From SZUA-22 sp039714835 (GTDB lineage Bacteria > Bacteroidota > Ignavibacteria > Ignavibacteriales > Melioribacteraceae): DNA of 6,845 nucleotides. The notes beneath the pieces are model-generated. The model saw nothing but the letters and a program-made list of their open reading frames with translations. It did not search any database and was not told where the DNA came from. The stretch is from positions 1 through 6,845 of the forward strand of contig JBDLIN010000205.1 in the NCBI GenBank assembly GCA_039714835.1, read 5' to 3'. A program made the translations under genes and the position numbers. Shown here one piece after another: positions 1 through 6,845 of this stretch; the first letter of the stretch is position 1, and every line of letters starts with the position of its first letter.

Positions 1-3000
1 TTTGGAATTAATAAGGAAATCCCTCACAGCACTTTTATTCCATTTGAAACAATAGAACAAGCAAAAGGAAGTAATTGGGAAGATTCTCCGTTTTTCAAAT
101 CTTTGAATGGAAACTGGAAATTTAAATGGGTTCCAAAGCCAGCTGATCGTCCCTCTGATTTTTATAAAGTAGATTTTAATGTTTCTGAGTGGGATAAAAT
201 TCCTGTACCAGGAAATTGGCAAATGTATGGATATGGAATACCAATTTATGTAAATGTTAAATATCCATTTGTGGTTATTGATCCTCCATTTATTCCTCAT
301 GATAATAATCCAGTTGGTTCGTACAGAAGGAATTTCACAATTCCGGATAATTGGGATGGAAGAGAAATATTTATTCATTTTGCTGGTGTGAGATCAGCAT
401 TCTATATTTGGGTGAATGGAAAGAAAATTGGATATAGTCAAGGTAGTATGACTCCGGCAGAATTTAATTTAACTCCATATCTCAAAAAAGGGAATAATAC
501 TTTAGCCGTTGAAGTTTATCGCTGGTCAGATGGAAGCTATCTTGAAGATCAAGATATGTGGAGATTGAGCGGAATTTATAGAGATGTCTATTTATTTTCT
601 ACTCCCAAAATTCACATAAGAGATTTTTTCGTCAAAGCAGATCTAGATAAAAATTATAAAAATGCACAATTAAAAATTGATGTTGAATTAATAAATTACT
701 CTGGGGAAGATTTTGAGGATATCGCAATAGATGTTATACTGTTCGATGATAATGGCGATCAGGTTACTGAAAAAATGAAAAAGGTGAATATCTCTGTAAA
801 TAAAAATGGAAATGTGAAAGTAAATTTTAGTCAGTTTGTTTCCGATCCAAAAAAATGGACTGCTGAAACACCAAATCTTTATCAAGTGATACTAATATTG
901 GAAAATTCTTATGGAGAAATTATTGAAACAACAGAATCAAAAATGGGATTTAATAAAGTTGAGATAAAAAATGCACAATTTCTAATAAATGGAAAACCTG
1001 TTCATCTTAAAGGAACTAACCGGCATGAAATGCATCCTCGGTATGGGCAGCATATTCCACGTGAAACAATGATAAAAGATATAAAGTTAATGAAGCAGTT
1101 TAACATTAATACAGTTCGCACATCTCACTATCCCAATGACCCCTACTGGTATGAGCTTTGCGATAAATATGGAATTTACGTTGTTAATGAAACTAATTTG
1201 GAATCACACGGAGCAAGCGGAATCCTACCTAGGAGCGATCCCAAATGGACAGATGCTTCTGTAGATAGAATTAAGAGTATGATCCAAAGAGATAAAAATC
1301 ACCCCAGTGTAATCATGTGGTCTCTAGGTAATGAAGCTGGCATCGGCGATAATTTTTTCGCAATGAGAGACTATGCTCATGCGGTTGATCCATCACGTCC
1401 TGTTCATTATGAAGGATATAACGATGCTGCAGATGTTTACAGTAGAATGTACCCAAATATTCCAAGTATGATAAATTATGCTGATGAAGATAATTCCAAA
1501 CCATATTTTATTTGTGAGTATGTTCATGCTATGGGTAATGCTAGTGGAAATCTGCAGGAGTACTGGGATGTAATTGAGAGTGATTCGGTATTCATGGGAG
1601 GGTGTATATGGGATTGGGTAGATCAAGGTTTATATAAAAATGATGAAAACAAAACTGAGTTCTTTGCTTATGGTGGAGATTTTGGCCCACAAGATATACC
1701 AAGTGATGGAAACTTCTGCTTAAACGGTTTGATTTTACCAAACAGAAAAATTTCTCCTAAAATGTGGGAAGTAAAAAAAGTTTATCAAAATATTAAAGTT
1801 GAACCAGTTGATCTACTCTCTGGAAAAATAAGAATAAAAAACAAATTCAGTTTTACAAATTTAAAAGAATACCAAGCACTATGGGAAATAAGTGAAGATG
1901 GCATTGTAGTTCAAGATGGTGAATTGGAAGCATTAAATATTCCTCCTTTGAAAGAACAAATAGTGGAAATTCCCTCTAACAAAATTAATACAAAAGCTGG
2001 AGCAGAATACCGACTTAAAATAAAATTCGTTGAAACTAAAAATAGAATTTGGGCTGAAAGGGGATTTGAAATTGCTTGGGATCAGATGGAATTACCTATA
2101 GAGATTGAAAATGCAGAAGTTCTAAATATATCAAATAAATTAAAATCTGAAATTATTGAAGATGAAAATTATATCATGATCATGGGAGAAGAATTTAGTA
2201 TTAAATTCAATAGAAGTACAGGAATTATTGCATCCATAAAATATAAGAATAAGGAATACTTGAATACCATAAATAAAATTGAGGGAGGTCCAAAGCTACA
2301 ATTATTCCGAGCTCCAATTGATAATGATATAAAAGTTAATTATGAGTGGGACAAATATAATTTTGATCAGATAAAAGGTGAACTTCAAAAGTTTGAAGTA
2401 ATTCATGAAAAAGATAATACCGTTATTGTACAAGCAGATATTAAATACAACGTTAATAATAAAACATCATTACTGCATAAAAGTGTTTACACAATTTTAA
2501 GTAATGGATTTGTTATTGTCGATAATCAATTTATTCCGGATGAAAGTTTACCAACACTTCCAGCAATAGCTCTCTCTTTAATTATAAATCCTGAATTTGA
2601 AAAGTTGAAATGGTTTGGACGCGGTCCTACTGAAAATTATCCGGACCGAAAAACTGGTGCAGCAATAGGACAGTACAGCAGTACTGTTAATGAACAATAT
2701 TTCCCCTATATTAAGCCCCAAGCTACCGGAAGCAAACAAGATGTAAGATGGTTAATGTTAAGTGACTCCGATCAAAAAGGCATTATGTTCGTGAATAATT
2801 CTTATCCTTTCTCATTTTCAGCCCTTCATTTCAGTCAAGATGCTTTATCAACTGCTAAACATACTAACGAATTAAAGCAGAGTGATGAAATTTATCTAAA
2901 TATTTATGCTGCGGAAAGAGGTGTGGGTAATGCAAGTTGTGGACCGGAGATCTTAGAGCAGTATAAAGTAAAAGCAGAGCCATTATACTTCAGTTATAGT

Positions 3001-3963
3001 ATAAGATCGATTGATGAGGAAGTTGGGTCAGCAGATAAATTAGCTAGACAAAAACTTCCAGTAGTATCAGCTACGATGATATCGAGGGATAAGTATGGAA
3101 AAGTAACTATTGAATCAGCGTCGGAAAATGATCAAATACATTATACTCTTGACGGAGGTGAACCTACAAAGGAATCGGGGAAATATATTCTCCCATTTGA
3201 TTTCATTGGAATTGGTGAAATTAAAGCAAAAGCAATCAGCAATAATTTAGAAAGTGTTACAACATCATTGAAAACTAATCAGTTAAAAATGATTCCTCCT
3301 ACAATATCCCCTCAAAATATATATTTTGCAGATTCACTAATAATCAACCTTTCGAGTAAAGTAGAAGAGACAGAAATATTTTATACACTTGATGGTTCAA
3401 ATCCAGATGATAAATCACACCTATATGAAACACCAATCTACATTAAAAATAACTGTGAGTTAAAAGTAATTGCTAAAAAGAATGGATTTTTAGTTAGCGA
3501 GGTGGTAAAATCAGAATATAAAAAAGTAGATATCAATTACGGAATTCAATATAAATATTATATAGATCATTGGGTACAAATCCCAAATTTCTTAACTCTT
3601 ACTCCAGAAAGAACAGGTATCGTTGAAAAATTCGATTTGGATCTGATAGAAACAAATAAAGATCATTATGCTTTGCTAATGTTTACATCAATAAATATCC
3701 AGGAAGAAGGAGAGTATATATTTTATATTGGTTCTAATGATGGTTCACAATTGGCAGTGGATAATAAACTGATAGTTGATAATAATGGTGAACATGGTTA
3801 CCAAGTTAAGTCTGGTAAAATAAATTTAACAAAAGGGAGGCATTCTCTAGAGCTAAAATATTTCCAGTCTGGTGGTGGGCAGGAATTAAAAGTATTTTGG
3901 AAAGGCCCTGGATTTAGCAAACGAGAACTAACAAAGGAAGATTTGACAAACAATAAGAAATAA
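1..3963 (+). CDS. GH2 beta-galactosidase (long LacZ type) with two chitobiase-C-like domains and a C-terminal PA14 domain, 5' end missing
   Basis: Predicted to hydrolyse terminal beta-D-galactosides with retention. The frame is open from base 1 and the first residues (FGINKEIPHSTF) match the start of LacZ-type cores, so the true start and any signal peptide lie upstream; the TTG at 103 is internal. Numbering from base 1 gives 1320 residues. Domains: sugar-binding about 34-203, Ig-like about 204-318, TIM barrel about 320-595, DUF4981-like about 600-695, beta-galactosidase small-chain domain about 719-1005, two chitobiase-C-like domains (about 1018-1092 and 1097-1173, each with YTLDG), and PA14 about 1178-1315 (YIGSNDGSQLAVD). 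Visible equivalents of E. coli LacZ residues: acid/base Glu445 (GNEAG), nucleophile Glu506 (ICEYVHAMGN), metal ligands Glu401 and His403, substrate-contacting Asn85, Asp185, His342, His376, His509 and Trp537. The E. coli Trp999 position appears to be Cys980 (GNASCGP). E. coli LacZ has 1023 residues; the extra 315 or so are the C-terminal modules, probably for carbohydrate binding. Galactosidase assignment is strong; the natural substrate is not shown. Confidence 0.95.
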   Translation, partial: FGINKEIPHSTFIPFETIEQAKGSNWEDSPFFKSLNGNWKFKWVPKPADRPSDFYKVDFNVSEWDKIPVPGNWQMYGYGIPIYVNVKYPFVVIDPPFIPHDNNPVGSYRRNFTIPDNWDGREIFIHFAGVRSAFYIWVNGKKIGYSQGSMTPAEFNLTPYLKKGNNTLAVEVYRWSDGSYLEDQDMWRLSGIYRDVYLFSTPKIHIRDFFVKADLDKNYKNAQLKIDVELINYSGEDFEDIAIDVILFDDNGDQVTEKMKKVNISVNKNGNVKVNFSQFVSDPKKWTAETPNLYQVILILENSYGEIIETTESKMGFNKVEIKNAQFLINGKPVHLKGTNRHEMHPRYGQHIPRETMIKDIKLMKQFNINTVRTSHYPNDPYWYELCDKYGIYVVNETNLESHGASGILPRSDPKWTDASVDRIKSMIQRDKNHPSVIMWSLGNEAGIGDNFFAMRDYAHAVDPSRPVHYEGYNDAADVYSRMYPNIPSMINYADEDNSKPYFICEYVHAMGNASGNLQEYWDVIESDSVFMGGCIWDWVDQGLYKNDENKTEFFAYGGDFGPQDIPSDGNFCLNGLILPNRKISPKMWEVKKVYQNIKVEPVDLLSGKIRIKNKFSFTNLKEYQALWEISEDGIVVQDGELEALNIPPLKEQIVEIPSNKINTKAGAEYRLKIKFVETKNRIWAERGFEIAWDQMELPIEIENAEVLNISNKLKSEIIEDENYIMIMGEEFSIKFNRSTGIIASIKYKNKEYLNTINKIEGGPKLQLFRAPIDNDIKVNYEWDKYNFDQIKGELQKFEVIHEKDNTVIVQADIKYNVNNKTSLLHKSVYTILSNGFVIVDNQFIPDESLPTLPAIALSLIINPEFEKLKWFGRGPTENYPDRKTGAAIGQYSSTVNEQYFPYIKPQATGSKQDVRWLMLSDSDQKGIMFVNNSYPFSFSALHFSQDALSTAKHTNELKQSDEIYLNIYAAERGVGNASCGPEILEQYKVKAEPLYFSYSIRSIDEEVGSADKLARQKLPVVSATMISRDKYGKVTIESASENDQIHYTLDGGEPTKESGKYILPFDFIGIGEIKAKAISNNLESVTTSLKTNQLKMIPPTISPQNIYFADSLIINLSSKVEETEIFYTLDGSNPDDKSHLYETPIYIKNNCELKVIAKKNGFLVSEVVKSEYKKVDINYGIQYKYYIDHWVQIPNFLTLTPERTGIVEKFDLDLIETNKDHYALLMFTSINIQEEGEYIFYIGSNDGSQLAVDNKLIVDNNGEHGYQVKSGKINLTKGRHSLELKYFQSGGGQELKVFWKGPGFSKRELTKEDLTNNKK

Positions 3964-3993
3964 TGAAAATAGTTGTAAGATTTATTCGCTAAT

Positions 3994-4044
3994 TATAATA
4001 GATCTATTAGTACTGTAAAGTGTGATAGCTATAACAACTATAAT
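3994..4044 (+). promoter_or_regulatory. Possible promoter/operator region upstream of the propeller lipoprotein gene
   Basis: The 110-base gap after the beta-galactosidase is much longer than the 34-base gap that follows the next gene, so it could hold a separate promoter. It contains a perfect 14-base palindrome, TAATAGATCTATTA at 3996-4009, and two TATAAT hexamers at 3994-3999 and 4039-4044. The first has a TTGTAA at 3973-3978, 15 bases upstream, which is short for a sigma-70 spacer. No Bacteroidota-type TAnnTTTG element is evident. A 7-base inverted pair (TAGTTGT at 3970-3976, ACAACTA at 4034-4040) flanks the palindrome. In DNA this AT-rich such matches arise easily by chance, so this is only a candidate. 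No GC-rich hairpin followed by a T run is present, so no intrinsic terminator separates the genes. Confidence 0.2.
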
Positions 4045-4060
4045 AGAATAATTACTACTT

Positions 4061-4066
4061 AGGAGA
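4061..4066 (+). promoter_or_regulatory. Shine-Dalgarno of the propeller lipoprotein gene
   Basis: AGGAGA lies 7 bases before the ATG at 4074, a near-ideal match and spacing. It fixes the start of the lipoprotein and places the Lys-containing N-terminus and hydrophobic segment at the beginning of the protein. It is clearly stronger than the site ahead of the following gene. Confidence 0.75.
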
Positions 4067-4073
4067 AATAGTC

Positions 4074-5546
4074 ATGAAAGAAATTGTATTATCAAAATTG
4101 TTAAAGGGATTACTTATATTTTTCATTAGTAGCTTACTATTTCAATGTACAAAAAATGAAAAGACTGCTAATACTTCACATATTTCTAAAGAAGAACTTG
4201 CAATGTTGCCTGCAAAAGGACCTTACTTCCCAGTTGATGAACGTATAATTGAAGATCGATGGAAAGTTGAAAGGTTTGTTGTTGAATTACAAAAATTCTC
4301 AGAAAATCCGGTAATGGTTAAGACCAAAGAAATTGAAGGGATTGGTCCATTAGCCGGAGGAACTGTGCTATTTGATGAAAAGGATAGTCTTTATAAAATA
4401 TGGTATAATGTCTTTGATGAAAATGCTTATAAAAATAGATTGCCATTTTCATACAACATGTGCTATGCTGAATCAAAGAATGGAATATACTGGGAAAAAC
4501 CTAACTTGGGACTGTTTGACAATCGTGGACGTATTACTAAAGATAATAATGCTATAAAACTGGGGAAAGAGAAAACTGCTAGTATTGATGTTGAATTTAA
4601 TCCAAGTCCAAATTCCTCACATGATAGGTTTGTCGCTATTCATAATGACAGCGGTGGTGTATTTGTTTCTTATTCTGAAGATGGGAAATATTTTAATTGC
4701 TCTTTTGATAAACCTGCAGTTTGGTATCACAGTGATACTCACAATAATTTTATTTACGATGAGGTTCGTAATCGATGGATAATGTATATACGACCAAGAG
4801 CTTTTGCCGGAAACGGTCTAGAGCATGTTGGTCGTCGTCGTGTAGCAGTTATAGAAAGCTCAGATTTGAAAAACTGGACTCACGAACGTACAGTCCTTAC
4901 TCCTGAAGAAGGTGATCCTGATAATTTTTATGGTATGACAGTGTTTCGTAGAGGAGATGTTTTCTTCGGGCAATTGCAGATATATGAAACCATGACTCAT
5001 CATCTCTATCAAGAACTTGCTTGGAGTGGTGATGGGATCAACTGGTATAGATTGCCTCAGAGTGCACAGCGTATTTTCTTAGATGTTGATAAGAAAAATG
5101 GATGGGACCGTGGAATGGTAATGCTTTTCGAAAAACCAGTTTTAATAGATGATGAGATGTGCTTTTATTATGGAGGTCAGGATAGAGCACATGACGGTTA
5201 TGGCAAAAATGGAATTGGTTTGGCAACAACAAAACTTGATAGACTAATAGGAGTAAAATCTATTCCAGACACATTAGGTCGTATTTTAACTCGTCCAATT
5301 AAAATTAACGGGGATTTGTATATAAATGCAAAAGTTGATGGTGAAATTAGAGTAGAAATTCGTTCAGCTGTGCGAGATGAATCTGTTGAAGGATATACTG
5401 CAGAAGAATGTATCCCATTTAATGGTGATGAACTTAATGCCTCAATTAGCTGGGAAGATAAATCCTTAAAAGATCTAAAAGGAAATATTGTACGTTTACG
5501 ATTTCAATTAAAAGATGCAGAACTGTATTCATTTGATATACGCTAA
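4074..5546 (+). CDS. Predicted lipoprotein with GH32/GH43-like five-bladed beta-propeller and C-terminal beta-sandwich, substrate unknown
   Basis: Complete, 490 residues. The N-terminus (MKEIVLSKLLKG, then a hydrophobic stretch at about 12-23) ends at Cys25 in LLFQC, a relaxed lipobox, so the mature protein is probably anchored in a membrane facing the periplasm or cell surface. The body, about 85-395, has the repeated blade motif S-x-[D/N]-x-x-x-[W/F] at 134-140, 201-207, 262-268 and 318-324, as in glycosidase propellers of the GH32, GH43 and GH117 type. Other striking segments are YAESKNGIYWEKPNLGL at 131-147, SDTHNNFIYDE at 220-230, EEGDPDNFYGM at 278-288, NGWDRGMVM at 342-350 and YYGGQDRAHDG at 365-375. 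Residues about 400-490 form a predicted beta-sandwich ending in LYSFDIR. I recognise the architecture as a widespread, usually hypothetical, sugar-hydrolase-like group, but I cannot name the reaction or assign catalytic carboxylates. Its position between a beta-galactosidase and a GH28-like enzyme supports a glycan role. It could also be a binding protein with no catalysis. Confidence 0.85.
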   Translation: MKEIVLSKLLKGLLIFFISSLLFQCTKNEKTANTSHISKEELAMLPAKGPYFPVDERIIEDRWKVERFVVELQKFSENPVMVKTKEIEGIGPLAGGTVLFDEKDSLYKIWYNVFDENAYKNRLPFSYNMCYAESKNGIYWEKPNLGLFDNRGRITKDNNAIKLGKEKTASIDVEFNPSPNSSHDRFVAIHNDSGGVFVSYSEDGKYFNCSFDKPAVWYHSDTHNNFIYDEVRNRWIMYIRPRAFAGNGLEHVGRRRVAVIESSDLKNWTHERTVLTPEEGDPDNFYGMTVFRRGDVFFGQLQIYETMTHHLYQELAWSGDGINWYRLPQSAQRIFLDVDKKNGWDRGMVMLFEKPVLIDDEMCFYYGGQDRAHDGYGKNGIGLATTKLDRLIGVKSIPDTLGRILTRPIKINGDLYINAKVDGEIRVEIRSAVRDESVEGYTAEECIPFNGDELNASISWEDKSLKDLKGNIVRLRFQLKDAELYSFDIR

Positions 5547-5566
5547 GGCAAAAAGAATAATTTTAT

Positions 5567-5571
5567 AGGGA
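5567..5571 (+). promoter_or_regulatory. Weak Shine-Dalgarno of the GH28-like gene
   Basis: AGGGA ends 9 bases before the ATG at 5581, in otherwise A/T-only sequence (TTTTATAGGGATAATAAAAT). It is a partial match at slightly long spacing. The start is chosen mainly because the following codons give a clean signal peptide and because the preceding stop at 5544-5546 is only 34 bases away, which leaves little room for another start. The short gap implies co-transcription with the lipoprotein gene. Confidence 0.45.
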
Positions 5572-5580
5572 TAATAAAAT

Positions 5581-6845
5581 ATGAATTTCGTCAAAAACTA
5601 TTTAAAAATATTTATCTTAATTCTTATCGGTTTTTTTAACAGCAATATAAATGCAGCTGATATAAAACCATATTACAATGTCTTAGACTATGGTGCAGAA
5701 GCTGATGGAAAAACATTAGATACTGAATCAATACAAAAAGCAGTTGATGATTGTTACAACAACGGTGGCGGCACAGTTGGATTTCCTGCTGGAACATACC
5801 TCACCGGAACAATATTCTTGAAAGATAATGTGATTCTAGATCTGCAGGTAGGCAGTACAATATTAGGAAGCAAAAACATTGAGGATTATCCTTTCTATAT
5901 AAATATGAATGGTAAGAAAGAATACAGTGCATTGATTCAAGGGAAGGGACTTAAAAATATTGGAATTACTGGCTTTGGAAAAATTGATGGACAAGGGAAA
6001 AGTTATCAAGGTAAGAAAGATAAACGTCCATTTCTGCTGCGATTCATTGGTTGTGAGGATATAACAGTTGAAGGAATAACATTACAACATTCTGCAGCAT
6101 GGACACAACATTACTTGAAGTGTGATGGTGTTACAATTCGCGATCAGAAAATTTTTGCGCATGGATCGGAAAATAATGATATGGTAGATATTGACCAGAG
6201 TCGTAATGTGATTATAACTGGTTTAATTGGAGATTCAGATGATGATGGTATTACATTAAAAAGTTTGGGAAATGGGATAGTTGAAAATGTAGTTATTTCT
6301 GACTGCATTATTCGTACACGTACTAATGCTATTAAAGCGGGGACTGAATCATACGGAGGATTTCGAGATATTACTATCACGAACTGTAATATTGGGCCTT
6401 CAGAAACAGAGGATGGTTTTTCTGGTGCTGATATTGGATTAGCCGGAGTTGCACTTGAAATTGTGGATGGAGGATTAATGGAGAATGTTGTGATCTCAAA
6501 TCTGACAATAGAAGAAACAACATCTCCAATATTTATTCGTCTAGGAAACAGAGCGAGACAGTATGGAAATTTAAATAGGCAACCTATTGGTTCCATAAAT
6601 AATATTAGCATAAGTAATATAATTGCAAGGAATGCAAGTAAAACTGGATGCTCGATTGTTGGGGAGATTGATCATCCTATTACAAACGTTTCTATTTCAA
6701 ATGTTAAAATAAATTATGTCGGCGGCGGGACTATTGAAGAAAGTATGGAAGAAAAACCAGAGTTAATAAATGAATATCCAGAATGTATTCGACTTGGAAT
6801 TTTGCCTGCTTACGGCTTTTTTGTACGACATGTAGATGGAATAAC
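5581..6845 (+). CDS. Secreted GH28-like (polygalacturonase-like) right-handed parallel beta-helix protein, 3' end missing
   Basis: Open from ATG 5581 to the window edge: 421 full codons, no stop. Residues 1-25 are a type I signal peptide (hydrophobic core about 9-19, likely cleavage after NINA at 25), so the product is exported. VLDYGAEADGKTLDTESIQKAVDDC (34-58; quoted in parts: VLDYGAEADG, then the TESIQKAVDDC helix) is the typical GH28/pectate-lyase-3 start. GGGTVGFPAGTYLTGTIFL at 62-80, GFGKIDGQG at 131-139 and repeated beta-helix rungs with I-x-I-S-N follow. The putative catalytic Asp positions are in NNDMVDID (198-204, Asp200 and Asp203) and DSDDDGITLKS (218-228, Asp221 and Asp222). The canonical polygalacturonase GHG and RIK motifs are not seen; their places appear to be taken by RTRTNAIKAGTES (245-257) and ALEIVDGG (291-298), followed by SPIFIRLGNR (315-324). 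This marks a divergent GH28-like subgroup common in Bacteroidota and Planctomycetota. LPAYGFFVRHVDG at 408-420 suggests only a modest C-terminal part is lost. Likely acts on pectic backbone; exact linkage unproven. Probably in an operon with the preceding gene. Confidence 0.88.
   Translation, partial: MNFVKNYLKIFILILIGFFNSNINAADIKPYYNVLDYGAEADGKTLDTESIQKAVDDCYNNGGGTVGFPAGTYLTGTIFLKDNVILDLQVGSTILGSKNIEDYPFYINMNGKKEYSALIQGKGLKNIGITGFGKIDGQGKSYQGKKDKRPFLLRFIGCEDITVEGITLQHSAAWTQHYLKCDGVTIRDQKIFAHGSENNDMVDIDQSRNVIITGLIGDSDDDGITLKSLGNGIVENVVISDCIIRTRTNAIKAGTESYGGFRDITITNCNIGPSETEDGFSGADIGLAGVALEIVDGGLMENVVISNLTIEETTSPIFIRLGNRARQYGNLNRQPIGSINNISISNIIARNASKTGCSIVGEIDHPITNVSISNVKINYVGGGTIEESMEEKPELINEYPECIRLGILPAYGFFVRHVDGI

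Noticed and set aside
103..105. TTG as start codon of the beta-galactosidase, giving 1286 residues
   Set aside because: The same frame is open from base 1 and encodes conserved LacZ N-terminal sequence (FGINKEIPHSTF, then FFKSLNGNWKFKW across the TTG). The gene is 5'-truncated by the window.
688..1626. Minus-strand open frames at 688-885, 1313-1504 and 1393-1626
   Set aside because: Short, antisense to the GH2 Ig-like domain and TIM barrel, mutually overlapping, with no recognisable motif.
3052..3519. Nucleotide-level tandem duplication of the chitobiase-C-like domains
   Set aside because: The two domains share the YTLDG core but little else at residue or base level, so they are old homologous modules and not a recent duplication.
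3964..4073. Intrinsic terminator after the beta-galactosidase
   Set aside because: The palindrome at 3996-4009 has no loop, only a few G/C pairs and no following T run.
4372..5232. Small open frames at 4372-4557 and 4585-4782 on the plus strand and at 5038-5232 on the minus strand
   Set aside because: All are out-of-frame or antisense shadows within the continuous propeller lipoprotein frame, which has a strong Shine-Dalgarno and consistent blade motifs.
6144..6611. Minus-strand open frame of 155 codons
   Set aside because: It lies wholly inside the GH28-like gene, antisense to well-conserved beta-helix rungs. Its low-complexity Ile/Ser/Pro-rich translation is typical of an antisense shadow.

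Overview
The window is AT-rich and fully packed on the + strand with three same-direction carbohydrate-active genes. The first is cut by the left edge and the third by the right edge. Gene content, the lipoprotein signal, the low GC and the weak ribosome binding site of the third gene suggest a member of the Bacteroidota or a relative in the same superphylum (for example Ignavibacteriota). This is inferred from style, not from a marker gene.

Layout: (1) 1-3963, a large GH2 beta-galactosidase of the long LacZ type. It is already open at base 1 and has a C-terminal extension of two chitobiase-C-terminal-like domains and a PA14 domain. (2) 3964-4073, a 110-base AT-rich gap with a 14-base perfect palindrome, two TATAAT hexamers and a good Shine-Dalgarno for the next gene. 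(3) 4074-5546, a 490-residue predicted lipoprotein with a GH32/GH43-like beta-propeller and a C-terminal beta-sandwich, of unknown substrate. (4) 5581-6845, a secreted GH28-like (polygalacturonase-like) right-handed beta-helix protein. It starts 34 bases after gene 2 and is open at the window end.

Together the genes look like part of a polysaccharide utilisation locus. A beta-galactosidase that removes galactose from side chains and a GH28-like enzyme acting on a uronate- or rhamnose-containing backbone would fit a pectic polymer such as rhamnogalacturonan I or a galactan-decorated pectin. The propeller lipoprotein, sitting between them and closely linked to the GH28-like gene, is the least understood component. 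It is a reasonable candidate for an uncharacterised glycosidase or glycan-binding function. No SusC/SusD pair, regulator, transposon, tRNA, rRNA or CRISPR array is visible, so assignment to a utilisation locus rests on the three enzymes alone. No stretch longer than 110 bases lacks a gene.
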